Source: a virus
Length of the DNA stretch: 41,087 bases
IMG/VR virus record: IMGVR_UViG_3300033997_000258
Coordinates: 1-41,087 of that record
Strand: one strand, 5' to 3'
In this document: in pieces, positions 6,658 to 13,278 of the stretch
Numbering within the stretch: the first letter of the stretch is position 1
Layout of the letters: each line of letters starts with the position of its first letter
The notes under the pieces: model-generated
Database searches by the model: none
The model's input: the letters and a program-made list of their open reading frames with translations, nothing else
What the model was told of the DNA's origin: nothing
Program-made: the position numbers and the translations under genes

Positions 6658-6672
6658 GAAAGCATCGCTTGA
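6658..6672. promoter_or_regulatory. repressor operator OR2
   Basis: GAAAGCATCGCTTGA carries the AAGC-N3-GCTT core and covers the start of the PR -35 hexamer. It corresponds in position and sequence to OL2. Confidence 0.8.
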
Positions 6673-6697
6673 CTGAAGACTAAAGCGACGCTTAAGC
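6669..6697 (+). promoter_or_regulatory. PR promoter (early-right)
   Basis: -35 TTGACT (6669-6674), 17-bp spacer containing OR1, weak -10 TTAAGC (6692-6697). Transcription would begin near 6704-6705, at or next to the A of the cro-like ATG. No Shine-Dalgarno precedes that ATG, so the mRNA may be leaderless. The block matches PL base for base at most positions. Confidence 0.7.
6681..6695. promoter_or_regulatory. repressor operator OR1
   Basis: TAAAGCGACGCTTAA, near-perfect palindrome in the PR spacer. Its centre is 23 bp from that of OR2, the same distance as between OL1 and OL2. Confidence 0.85.
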
Positions 6698-6704
6698 TGG
6701 GCGC

Positions 6705-7196
6705 ATGAATCATATCGCTGCTGCCGTAGAGAAGACGGGGGCCGGCCAAGCCGGCTTGGCACGCCTGCTCGGCGTATCGCCCCAAGCAGTCAATCAATGG
6801 GTCAACGGCAATAGACCTGTTCCTTCGCGGCACGTACTCGCCATTGAGAAGGCGACCGGCGTATCGCGGCACGAACTCCGGCCTGACGTGTTTGGCCCAA
6901 GCGAAGCTTCTGATTCCCAGGAGCAGGTGCCGACGGTTGCTGATCAGATCCGGGCGGAGGTGGACATCCGGATGAGCAAGCGCGCGCTGCGGAAGAAGCT
7001 TGGCGTACCGAACGACAAGCTGCTGGCGAAGGTGCTGAAGCTGCCCATCGAGCAGGTCGAGGCTTGGCCGGAAGAGGGCGCCTTGCCGGCGCTGCCGCAG
7101 ATCCAGCGCTTGCTGGGTGTGCAGGAACAACCGCAGGCGCAGCCCGCGCCGCACGACCCCGACGAGAACCGCTACGCCCCTCTGGAGGTGGCCTGA
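6705..7196 (+). CDS. Cro/YdaS-like regulator with C-terminal extension
   Basis: 163 aa. Residues 1-60 are a YdaS/Cro-superfamily HTH (AGQAGLARLLGVSPQAVNQWVNGNRPVP), divergent from cI and first in the rightward operon, so it takes the place of Cro. After a polar linker a second helical domain follows (about residues 80-140, IRMSKRALRKKLGVPNDKLLAKVL) that looks like another small DNA-binding fold. Classic Cro proteins are 60-75 aa, so this one is more than twice as long. It probably competes with CI for the AAGC-N3-GCTT operators. No ribosome binding site is visible, consistent with a leaderless message. Confidence 0.85.
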   Translation: MNHIAAAVEKTGAGQAGLARLLGVSPQAVNQWVNGNRPVPSRHVLAIEKATGVSRHELRPDVFGPSEASDSQEQVPTVADQIRAEVDIRMSKRALRKKLGVPNDKLLAKVLKLPIEQVEAWPEEGALPALPQIQRLLGVQEQPQAQPAPHDPDENRYAPLEVA

Positions 7197-7197
7197 G

Positions 7198-7443
7198 ATG
7201 CGCGCGCTGTCCGACAAGTGGAATCCCCGGCTGTGGCTGCGCGACTGGCTGGCCAAGCCTTCGAAGAATGAGCTTCTGCAGGCGGCCCGCACCCAAGCCG
7301 GGATGCGGGCCGCGATCAAGGCATGGCACGCCAGCGAGAACGAGAAAGACGCTAAGCGTCGATCAGATGCTGAGCGGCAACTCGCAGATCGTCGCCCTCC
7401 TGCGGAGGAAGAGTCGACGCGATGTGGTTCACCAGCTCGATGA
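7198..7443 (+). CDS. small basic early protein
   Basis: 81 aa from ATG 7198, two bases after the cro-like stop, with GGAGG about 11 nt upstream. MRALSDKWNPRLWLRDWLAK is a Trp-rich amphipathic N-terminus and the rest is charged and helical (AIKAWHASENEKDAKRRSDAE). Its last 92 bases overlap, on opposite strands, the 3' end of the gene at 7352-7546, so its C-terminal third may not be under protein-level selection. No family recognised. Confidence 0.6.
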   Translation: MRALSDKWNPRLWLRDWLAKPSKNELLQAARTQAGMRAAIKAWHASENEKDAKRRSDAERQLADRRPPAEEESTRCGSPAR

Positions 7444-7546
7444 CCTGTCGGCGGAACTCCTTGTCGTCGTGCCTGGCACGGACCAAGACGCTCACGACCG
7501 CCTGCAATGCCGTGACTTCCGTAATTACCTGCTTCAGCGAGTTCAT
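7352..7546 (-). CDS. small helical protein encoded antisense in the early-right operon
   Basis: 64 aa from ATG 7546 (MNSLKQVITEVTALQAVVSV), preceded by AAGGAGG with 5 nt spacing, one of the strongest ribosome sites in the window. The product is a regular helical protein (FRRQVIELVNHIASTL). It is the only minus-strand gene between PR and the end of the replication genes, and its 3' end overlaps the plus-strand gene 7198-7443. Being read against PR, it may be expressed only when PR is repressed, that is in the lysogen. Function unknown. Confidence 0.7.
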   Translation of the reverse strand: MNSLKQVITEVTALQAVVSVLVRARHDDKEFRRQVIELVNHIASTLPPQEGDDLRVAAQHLIDA

Positions 7547-7668
7547 GTCGCCCTCCTTGCGGGCTTGGTTGTTGGCACATCCAGCGTAGCGCAAGGAGGG
7601 CGGCGCCAGCCGCACCCCAAAAGTTGATCTCCATAGCGGCCATGTTGCCGCGCAACAGAGCACCCGTC

Positions 7669-8250
7669 ATGAAGCCCAAGCCCCATTTCCTGCCCAAGCG
7701 CCAGACGGTGATCTACGGATTCACCGAGCAGATGTTGCGCGACACCGGATCCAACCGCCGCAGCTTCGCGATGGCGGTCGCCGACACGTATCTCTCGCTG
7801 CTGGGTGAGGATGACCGCGAGGTCCCGTTCCGCATCACCCTGGGCGGCGACGGCGATGCCGACAAGAAGCACAACGGCCAGATCCTCGGCCGTTATCTCG
7901 ACGGTGTGGTGAAGACGCTGCCGGCCGATCTGGAAGACGCGTGGGTCATGAGCCTGCCGGAGCCGTACCGCAGCAACTGCGAGAGGGAGCTGGCACGCCG
8001 TCGCAGCATCCTGCCGATCCGCATCGACGCGATCGACACCGCGGCGGACACCGTCGGGGTTGGCCAGCTGATGAAGGATTTCGGCGACCTCTGCGCCGCG
8101 ATCAGCCCTGCCGTTGCAGACGGCGTGATCGACGAGAAGGACCGCCCGCACGGGCAGAAGATCATCAACGAGTCGGATGACCTGGTCATCAGCGCGCTGA
8201 CCTTCCGCAAGGCGGTGATCCGTGCCATGGGCCTGGAGCAGACGGTATGA
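7669..8250 (+). CDS. phage early regulatory protein, possibly CII-like
   Basis: 193 aa from ATG 7669 (MKPKPHFLPKRQ); the frame is open back to TTG 7624 with another ATG at 7642, and no start has a good ribosome site. The N-terminal part (VIYGFTEQMLRDTGSNRRSFAMAVADTYLSLLG) suits a small regulator. The C-terminal half is a long helical region with VGQLMKDFGDLCAAISPAVADGVIDEK. The latter resembles the C-terminal domain of CP76/CII-type phage regulators, and the place between cro and the initiator agrees. The assignment is by resemblance and context only. Confidence 0.6.
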   Translation: MKPKPHFLPKRQTVIYGFTEQMLRDTGSNRRSFAMAVADTYLSLLGEDDREVPFRITLGGDGDADKKHNGQILGRYLDGVVKTLPADLEDAWVMSLPEPYRSNCERELARRRSILPIRIDAIDTAADTVGVGQLMKDFGDLCAAISPAVADGVIDEKDRPHGQKIINESDDLVISALTFRKAVIRAMGLEQTV

Positions 8251-8558
8251 GCGAGCTCGCCCGAAACACCGATATCGATACCAGCCACGCTGCCGCTGCG
8301 CACGTGGTCAGCAGCGGCCTGCAGGCCGCGCAGCAGGACCAGGCCGCCCGCGCGGTCACCCAGAACGCGGGCATGACCAGCAACGAGCTGTCGCAGGCCA
8401 CCGGCCTGGACCGCTACATGCTGGCCCGCCGCCTGCCTGAGCTGATCAAGGCCGGCCGCGTGTGGCGCGGCCCCAACAAGCCGTGCGCGGTCAGCGGCCG
8501 CACGGCGTGCACCTGGTGGCCAGTCGCCCCGGGCCAGAACCTGGCATTGGGGAACTGA
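8247..8558 (+). CDS. small winged-helix DNA-binding protein
   Basis: 103 aa, start ATG 8247 overlapping the upstream stop (ATGA). Residues about 40-75 (GMTSNELSQATGLDRYMLARRLPELIKAGRVWRG) form a winged HTH like those in DprA C-termini and MarR-like modules. The end TWWPV is the usual strand after the wing. It may help origin function or regulate the early operon; the partner is not known. Confidence 0.7.
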   Translation: MSELARNTDIDTSHAAAAHVVSSGLQAAQQDQAARAVTQNAGMTSNELSQATGLDRYMLARRLPELIKAGRVWRGPNKPCAVSGRTACTWWPVAPGQNLALGN

Positions 8559-8559
8559 C

Positions 8560-9507
8560 GTGGCTGCACGCATGACAGGCATGGTTTTCGAGCGCTATCC
8601 GGGTGGTGGCGGTGAGCTGCTGCTGGCGCTGGCTCTGGCCGACAACTCGCACGACGACGGCACCCGCATCTTCCCGTCGGTTGCCACGTTGGCTGTGAAG
8701 TCCAGGCAGTCGGAGCGCTCGGTGCAGTACCAGCTCCGGAAGATGGAGCGCATCGGCTGGCTGGAGGTCGTCAGCGAGGGCGGCGGACGCATGAAGGGCT
8801 ACAAGTCCGGCGGCCGTCCGCGTGAGTACCGGATCAGCCCGTACTGGATCGCCGGTGGTGATCTGGCCATGGATGGGGACGCTGGAGAACAGCCCGAAAA
8901 GTCAAAGGGTGCAAATTCTGCACCCTTTGCAAAGGGTGCAAAACAGAGTCGTAAAGGGTGCAAAACGACGCAGGAAAGGGTGCAACCAGACGTCGAAAAG
9001 GGTGCAACAGCTATTGCACCCGAACCTAAAGCAACCAAAAGCAACCAAGAGCAACCCTCACACCGCGAGTGTGAGAGCGAGGCCGATCCGCTGGCGCTGA
9101 CCACCGAGCAGGTCGACCGCGAACTGGCCGGTTTCGGCAGCACGCCGACCGGCGTCGACCGCGAGCAGCTGGCCCGGTTCATCCGGCACCGCGCCGCGAT
9201 CCGTCGCCCGCTGTCGGTCCAGGGTTGGCTGCAGGTGCGCCAGCAGCTGCTGGACCTGATCGCTGCCGGCCACGACCCGAACGAATCCCTGAAGCAGACG
9301 ATGGCCGCCGGCCTGTCGCTGCCCGTGATCCCTGTTCCCCAGCAATCCGCAGGTGCCAGCCATGCAATCGATCAACTCGGTTCTGCCGACAGAATCGCCC
9401 AGCTCCAGCGGGAAATCCTCGCCGCACGCCGCCACGGAGGCGGTGATCACGGCGCTGGCGACGAGCGAGAGCGAATCTTCGACGCCGATTTCCACATCGT
9501 CGGCTGA
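8560..9507 (+). CDS. replication initiator, lambda O-like
   Basis: 315 aa from GTG 8560 (ATG 8572 is possible). Residues about 5-110 form an HTH_36-type winged-helix domain: ELLLALALADNSHDDG, FPSVATLAVKSRQSERSVQYQLRKMERIGWLEV. The centre is a low-complexity linker (about 112-170) whose DNA is the iteron array described separately. The C-terminal part (about 180-290) is helical, as expected for the domain that binds the helicase loader. Origin repeats inside the initiator gene and a P-like gene next door are the lambda O/ori/P arrangement. It should bind the iterons and recruit P and DnaB. Confidence 0.85.
   Translation: MAARMTGMVFERYPGGGGELLLALALADNSHDDGTRIFPSVATLAVKSRQSERSVQYQLRKMERIGWLEVVSEGGGRMKGYKSGGRPREYRISPYWIAGGDLAMDGDAGEQPEKSKGANSAPFAKGAKQSRKGCKTTQERVQPDVEKGATAIAPEPKATKSNQEQPSHRECESEADPLALTTEQVDRELAGFGSTPTGVDREQLARFIRHRAAIRRPLSVQGWLQVRQQLLDLIAAGHDPNESLKQTMAAGLSLPVIPVPQQSAGASHAIDQLGSADRIAQLQREILAARRHGGGDHGAGDERERIFDADFHIVG
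8904..9021. repeat. iteron array inside the initiator gene, candidate replication origin
   Basis: Direct copies of AAAGGGTGCAA start at 8904, 8931, 8953, 8975 and 8997; the last four are spaced exactly 22 bp. An inverted copy TGCACCCTTT lies at 8919-8928 and an inverted TTGCACCC at 9014-9021. Next to them, at 9031-9056, are three copies of a 10-bp repeat (GCAACCAAAA and variants) that may be the unwinding element. The arrangement matches the lambda ori inside gene O. Confidence 0.88.
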
Positions 9508-10078
9508 GCAGCTGAGTCACGCCGCGGCTGAGTACCTGGCCGAGTTCTGGAATCAGATGGCGGCGATGTTCCCGAGCACCTGGGCGCGCCAGAACGGAGC
9601 AGTGCCTTTTTCGAGGGACGGCAGCCTGACCCGGGCCGGTGACCTATGGGCCAAGGTGCTTGCTGGCCGTCGCCGGTCGCAGCACGCGCGCGGACTGGCT
9701 TGCTGTCTGACCGAAGGCAGAGAGTGGCCACCTAACCCGGCGCGCTTCCTGACGATGTGCCTGGACATTCCGGTCATGGCGGCGGTGGAGCGGGAGATGG
9801 CGCCGGGCCGACCGCAGAGCGGGTTCACGGTGCTGGTGCGTTCGCTGCTGGACCTGCACGTCTACGCCAGCGCTGACCACGGATCGCAGCAACGGCGGAT
9901 GCTGGAGGAGGCCTACACGCGCGCTGTCCAGCACGTGGTCGACGGGAAGCCGCTACCGCAGCCAGTGCTGGCGATCGAGCAGGAGAAGCACGGCGTCCGG
10001 CCGGTGCGGGATCGGGATTCTGCCCGCGCGGCAATGGAGCGTGCAGCGGCAGACCTTGGGTTCGGGGAGGGCGCGTGA
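9362..10078 (+). CDS. replication protein P-like (helicase loader)
   Basis: 238 aa from ATG 9362 (GTG 9353 is an alternative). The first 50 residues are Ser/Thr-rich and overlap the initiator gene by 146 bases in another frame. The conserved part begins near residue 50: FWNQMAAMFPSTWARQNG, a central helical segment, then WPPNPARFLTMC, which matches the lambda P-type FLPSPGQF..WC signature. The C-terminus is helical. It should deliver host DnaB to the initiator-origin complex. The long overlap is unusual; a later start was not found. Confidence 0.8.
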   Translation: MQSINSVLPTESPSSSGKSSPHAATEAVITALATSESESSTPISTSSAEQLSHAAAEYLAEFWNQMAAMFPSTWARQNGAVPFSRDGSLTRAGDLWAKVLAGRRRSQHARGLACCLTEGREWPPNPARFLTMCLDIPVMAAVEREMAPGRPQSGFTVLVRSLLDLHVYASADHGSQQRRMLEEAYTRAVQHVVDGKPLPQPVLAIEQEKHGVRPVRDRDSARAAMERAAADLGFGEGA

Positions 10079-10209
10079 GCAAGCACGACACGGTGCGACT
10101 GCTGTACGCCGAGCGTTTCAGCGTGGTGGAGATCTCCCTGGCTGTGGGCTGGCTGCCCTGCAACGTCCGTTGGTTCATCCGGAACTGGATCGATACCGAT
10201 GGTGACTGA
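10075..10209 (+). CDS. 44-aa HTH-like small protein
   Basis: Starts at GTG 10075, overlapping the P stop (GTGA), and ends at TGA 10207-10209. The sequence MSKHDTVRLLYAERFSVVEI continues as SLAVGWLPCNVRWFIRNW. This is a compact HTH of the sigma-region-4 or resolvase kind: a helix, VVEISLAVGW, then a recognition-like helix. The start and stop fit exactly between coupled neighbours, which supports a real gene. Function unknown. Confidence 0.6.
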   Translation: MSKHDTVRLLYAERFSVVEISLAVGWLPCNVRWFIRNWIDTDGD

Positions 10210-10399
10210 GGCCGAGCTGGCCCAGGCGGAGCAGGCCGGGCGCTGGGCGCGAGATGCCTGCCGCAGTCGGGAATCGGCACCGCGGTACGAGATGGGACAG
10301 GACGGAGTGACGCGTCGACGCCGCTGGCAGGGCGGATGGGACATGCGGGACCAGGAACTGAGCGCGGCACGCCGCAGCACCACGAGGAACAGACGCTGA
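10199..10399 (+). CDS. Rmf/CrpP-like small basic protein
   Basis: 66 aa, start ATG 10199 inside the end of the previous gene. The pattern AEQAGRWARDACRS...RRRRWQGGWDMRDQEL, an N-terminal A-x-x-AG-x-x-A helix followed by W-x-x-GW, is that of the Rmf/CrpP family, which includes ribosome modulation factor and many phage proteins of unknown role. It is very Arg-rich, consistent with RNA or ribosome binding. The assignment is by motif resemblance. Confidence 0.65.
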   Translation: MVTEAELAQAEQAGRWARDACRSRESAPRYEMGQDGVTRRRRWQGGWDMRDQELSAARRSTTRNRR

Positions 10400-10617
10400 T
10401 GGACTTCACCAAGTACAGCACACGCAGCAAGTTCGCCAAGGAGATCAACGCTGGGTACTCGGCGCGGCTCAATGGGCTTCGCCTGAGCGACAACCCGCAC
10501 CTGGTCTGGATCGAATGCGAGACCGAGGACGGCGCCAACCGCAGGGCGGGGCCGCTGAGCGAAAAGGCGGAGGCCTGGCAGCACGGCTGGTGGCTGGCCG
10601 ATCCGGGCGCGCGCTGA
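10399..10617 (+). CDS. small hypothetical nin-region protein
   Basis: 72 aa from ATG 10399, overlapping the previous stop (TGATG). MDFTKYSTRSKFAKEINAGY is a basic helix, and HLVWIECETEDGANRRAGPL looks like beta strands. The end KAEAWQHGWWLADPG again has an A-W-x-x-GW motif like the upstream gene, so it may be a diverged relative. No other family recognised. Confidence 0.6.
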   Translation: MDFTKYSTRSKFAKEINAGYSARLNGLRLSDNPHLVWIECETEDGANRRAGPLSEKAEAWQHGWWLADPGAR

Positions 10618-10907
10618 TGAAGGGGAGAGCGCTGCTTCAGCAGTTCACGACCGACGAGCTCCTTGAGGAGCTTGTTCGCCGGCGCACTCAGAAAGCCAAG
10701 GACCTTGATGGCGTGCCGAGCTGCGAGGACTGCAAGCACTTCAGGTTCTGGACCAACACGGGGGATGCACCCCGGTCGTACAACCCGTGCGCCAAGAAGA
10801 TGCAGATGAGCTTCGACATGCCGGAAGAGTGGGAGGGGCCACATGCCGGCAACGGCTACTACCGCCGGGTTTGCCAGCACCGAGCAGCGGTGGAGGAGGC
10901 GCGCTGA
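10617..10907 (+). CDS. small zinc-binding-like protein
   Basis: 96 aa from ATG 10617 (TGATG overlap on both sides). After a helical N-terminus (LLQQFTTDELLEELVRRR), Cys and His residues appear in CEDCKHFRFW, YNPCAKKM and YYRRVCQHR, a likely four-ligand zinc site. Such proteins are common in the ninB-ninH area of lambdoid phages. Function unknown. Confidence 0.65.
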   Translation: MKGRALLQQFTTDELLEELVRRRTQKAKDLDGVPSCEDCKHFRFWTNTGDAPRSYNPCAKKMQMSFDMPEEWEGPHAGNGYYRRVCQHRAAVEEAR

Positions 10908-11275
10908 TGTGGTCGAAGGCACCGCCACCGACAAGGGAAGAAGCTGCGCGGATCGAGCTGGCCAAGACCGGCCCGTGCATGGCCTGCCTGGCGCTGCAGA
11001 TGCAGGAGCTGCTGGAGCCGGAGCTGGTGGTCTATGGCTGCGACTACAACCACGCCAAGAGCGGGAACGTGCGGCGGGGCCACGCGGAGGGCTATGGCCT
11101 CTGCAAGTGGCACCACATGCGGCATCCGCTGGAGGGGAACACCTTCGCAACGATGCGCCAGATCTACGGCCCGAGCCTGATGGATGGCTCGCGGACCTTC
11201 CACGAGACGTACGGCTCCGACGACGAGCTGATTGCAAACCAGACCTACATCAACGAACTGAGGGCAGCAGCATGA
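10907..11275 (+). CDS. Ref-like recombination nuclease (HNH-type)
   Basis: 122 aa from ATG 10907. The zinc/HNH framework is visible: C24 and C27 (GPCMACLA), H49 and H59 (DYNHAKSGNVRRGH), then C66 with H69-H70 (GLCKWHHM). A C-terminal IYGPSLMDGSRTFHETYGSDDELI follows, the ending typical of Ref, the RecA-dependent nuclease first described in phage P1. Ref cuts at RecA-formed displacement loops, so the gene may help phage recombination together with the RusA gene downstream. It replaces NinG in the nin-like region. No RecA analogue is seen. Confidence 0.75.
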   Translation: MWSKAPPPTREEAARIELAKTGPCMACLALQMQELLEPELVVYGCDYNHAKSGNVRRGHAEGYGLCKWHHMRHPLEGNTFATMRQIYGPSLMDGSRTFHETYGSDDELIANQTYINELRAAA

Positions 11276-11784
11276 TGGACAGGAGCAAGACCAATGCAGG
11301 CCGAGTGCGCGCGCTGTTCGAGCGCCTGCCATCCGCGGCGCTGGTGGCCCGCGAGATCTACCAGGGCGTGGGTGCAACGACGCCCGCCGACCGTGACCGA
11401 ATCCGCAGCGCACTGCGGGACCTGACCGAGGCCGGCTACCTCGTGAAGGATGGGATGGGCCAGCGGGCGTTGTTCCGGCTGTCGGGCATCGGCATGCCCC
11501 GGGCATTCGTTGTAACGGATGAGCAGCGCGAGCGCTGCCGTCTCGACAAGGCGCACAAGGAGGCTCTGCGCCGGGCCGCAAGGCGAGGCAAGACGGCCAT
11601 CCCACGTCCTGCGGACAAGATGACGATCAACCGGTCGCGTGTGGAGAGGCTGTCTGGCCTGGCGCCGGCGAAGGCTTGGGGCAAGGAGAGGGATGGCCAG
11701 ATCCTGACTGAAACGGTGGAGCAGTTCGAGGCACGCGGCGGGCAGGTGCAGCGCCTGACGGCCAGCTGGGAGCAGCGAGCATGA
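11272..11784 (+). CDS. winged-HTH protein with basic C-terminal region
   Basis: 170 aa from ATG 11272 (ATGA overlap). Residues about 8-70 form a winged helix (RVRALFERLPSAALVAREIY, then IRSALRDLTEAGYLVKDG, then RALFRLSG). The middle is very basic (RLDKAHKEALRRAARRGKT). The end is QILTETVEQFEARGGQVQRL, a short motif recurring at the C-terminus of many small phage regulators. Likely a DNA-binding regulator; the target is not known. Confidence 0.7.
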   Translation: MMDRSKTNAGRVRALFERLPSAALVAREIYQGVGATTPADRDRIRSALRDLTEAGYLVKDGMGQRALFRLSGIGMPRAFVVTDEQRERCRLDKAHKEALRRAARRGKTAIPRPADKMTINRSRVERLSGLAPAKAWGKERDGQILTETVEQFEARGGQVQRLTASWEQRA

Positions 11785-12158
11785 GCAAGCGGAAGATCAT
11801 CGCTGCGGCCAAGCGGCGTGGCCTGTCTGTCGTCAACGCGGCGTGGGAATGGACGGTGGGTGGTGGCGAGCGCTACCCCCAATGGGTTGTCGACTTCGGA
11901 CCGGAGATCGATGAGCTATACGGCGAGAGCGAGGAACAGTTCTTCGAGGACACCGACGCAGCCATGCAGTGGCTGGAGGACCTGATCGCGCTTCCGCCGA
12001 GGCCCAAGTGGCTTCCTATCGCCGAGGCGCCGCAGGACGGCACGCGGCTGATGCTGTGGGACTCGGTGAGCAGGCGGCCGGTGTTCGGGAGCTGGCGCGG
12101 GGACAACCCGGCGATCACGCACTATGCGGCCGAGCCGGCCGGCCCGGAGGTGGCCTGA
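11781..12158 (+). CDS. phage protein with DUF551-like C-terminal domain
   Basis: 125 aa, start ATG 11781 overlapping the previous stop. After a basic N-terminus (KRKIIAAAKRRGL) and an acidic helix (EIDELYGESEEQFF), the C-terminus has the DUF551-like pattern WLPIAEAPQDGTRLMLWD...PVFGSWRG. Proteins of this kind are frequent in lambdoid phages; their function is not known. Confidence 0.7.
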   Translation: MSKRKIIAAAKRRGLSVVNAAWEWTVGGGERYPQWVVDFGPEIDELYGESEEQFFEDTDAAMQWLEDLIALPPRPKWLPIAEAPQDGTRLMLWDSVSRRPVFGSWRGDNPAITHYAAEPAGPEVA

Positions 12159-12298
12159 TGGCAACCAAGCCTTTTGTGGCGGGATGGGCGCTGATCCTGA
12201 TCGGAGCCTGCGGGAATGGACCGTGGTGGGCGAACGCCGCGGTTGGCCTGATCGGTGTGCTTGTTGTCAGGTCGTGTAGCCAGAAGGAGCGCAGTTGA
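12158..12298 (+). CDS. 46-aa membrane protein
   Basis: ATG 12158 overlaps the previous stop (TGATG) and the TGA at 12296-12298 overlaps the next start. Two short hydrophobic segments (FVAGWALILIGACG and NAAVGLIGVLVV) are separated by GPWW and followed by a basic end, so it is a small membrane hairpin. Function unknown. Confidence 0.55.
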   Translation: MATKPFVAGWALILIGACGNGPWWANAAVGLIGVLVVRSCSQKERS

Positions 12299-12645
12299 TG
12301 GACGCCATCGAGAAGCGGTCGCGTGAGCTGTTGGCTGTGGAATACGAAAAGTTCGACCTGCCCAGCACTGCGGCAGGGGCCCGGGCGGGCGCATATGACC
12401 TCAACCCGTCTATGCGCGCCGTGGTAGCCGCCCTCACGCCGCCCGAAGAACCGGACCAGGCGCTGCTGGTGAGCATGGCGATGCTCGTCTACCACGGGTT
12501 CGGTCTGCTGACGCCGGAACAGAAACAGTCCCAGCTGCGCGAAATGCGGAAGCTGTGGGACGAGGTCATGGGCCGGGGTTACTACTCGCCCGAAAACCGC
12601 GAGCGCTACATCGCCATGCTCGCTGCTCGCCCGGAGGCCCCATGA
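12298..12645 (+). CDS. hypothetical phage protein
   Basis: 115 aa from ATG 12298 (TGATG). The sequence is helical: IEKRSRELLAVEYEKFDLPS, MRAVVAALTPPEEPDQALLVSM, then FGLLTPEQKQSQLREMRKLW. No zinc or HTH motif is visible. It is part of the coupled gene chain leading to rusA; no function can be given. Confidence 0.65.
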   Translation: MDAIEKRSRELLAVEYEKFDLPSTAAGARAGAYDLNPSMRAVVAALTPPEEPDQALLVSMAMLVYHGFGLLTPEQKQSQLREMRKLWDEVMGRGYYSPENRERYIAMLAARPEAP

Positions 12646-12875
12646 GCCAGCAACCCGCCGATCACCACCACAACCGCGAGCCGGGCTGGCCGGCATGGGG
12701 CCGGCAGAACCTGACGCTCACTGCTGCTGTACGGATGGTCCGCATGTACGGAGACCGTATCCCATCGGTTGCCCAGCTTCGGGCCGACTTCGGCGTCAGC
12801 CGTGCGACGGCATTCCGTTGGCGCGCGGCCTTCCGCGATGCGATCGAGCAGAACGAGGCCGCCCATGCAGGCTGA
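12642..12875 (+). CDS. small HTH protein, NinH-like
   Basis: 77 aa, start ATG 12642 overlapping the previous stop (ATGA). The C-terminal half is one clear [24 protein letters not shown]. Its size and place just before the resolvase resemble NinH, a Fis-like regulator in lambdoid phages. The N-terminus has a His cluster (DHHHN). The equivalence is inferred from position and fold. Confidence 0.65.
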   Translation: MSQQPADHHHNREPGWPAWGRQNLTLTAAVRMVRMYGDRIPSVAQLRADFGVSRATAFRWRAAFRDAIEQNEAAHAG

Positions 12876-13278
12876 CCGCGCGCTGGAGCTGGTGCTTCCC
12901 TGGCCGAGCAAGGATCTGTCGCCGAACGCCAGAGTGCACTGGCGGAGGAAGGCCGAGGCCACGGCGTTGGGACGGCAGCTGGCCGCTGTTCGTGCGTACG
13001 AGGCGGGGTGGAAGGGCGCGAAGCTACCGCTGGGCCGACTGCATCTCTGGCTCGACTTCTACCAGGCGCCGGGGAAGACGCTTCCAGACGACGACAACAT
13101 GATTCGCAGGTTCAAGCCGTATCGCGACGGTATCGCCCAGGTTCTGGGTATAGACGACAGGCGATTCGTCATCCATCCATATGTGCACGACGAGCGCCGC
13201 AAGGGCGGCCAGGTGGTGGTTCGGATTACGGGCGGGCCGGCGGCGGCCGGCCAATCAACGACTGGGGAACGGGCATGA
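12865..13278 (+). CDS. rusA: RusA-family Holliday junction resolvase
   Basis: 137 aa from ATG 12865, overlapping the previous gene by 11 bases. It shows the RusA pattern: N-terminal strand [21 protein letters not shown], then [18 protein letters not shown] with the acidic cluster D75-D77, then QVLGIDDRR with D97-D98. These acidic residues match the metal-binding aspartates of E. coli RusA (D70, D72, D91). It should cut four-way junctions during phage recombination or before packaging. Confidence 0.9.
   Translation: MQADRALELVLPWPSKDLSPNARVHWRRKAEATALGRQLAAVRAYEAGWKGAKLPLGRLHLWLDFYQAPGKTLPDDDNMIRRFKPYRDGIAQVLGIDDRRFVIHPYVHDERRKGGQVVVRITGGPAAAGQSTTGERA

Noticed and set aside
6615-7697. Minus-strand open frame of 360 codons across the cro-like gene.
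   Set aside because: It would be antisense to the well-supported Cro-like gene and runs through PR. The sequence has no family features. Only the separate 64-aa frame at 7352-7546 has a convincing ribosome site.
9825-11237. Minus-strand open frame of 470 codons in the nin-like region.
   Set aside because: Antisense shadow of the coupled plus-strand chain; Arg/Pro/Ser-rich with no ribosome site.
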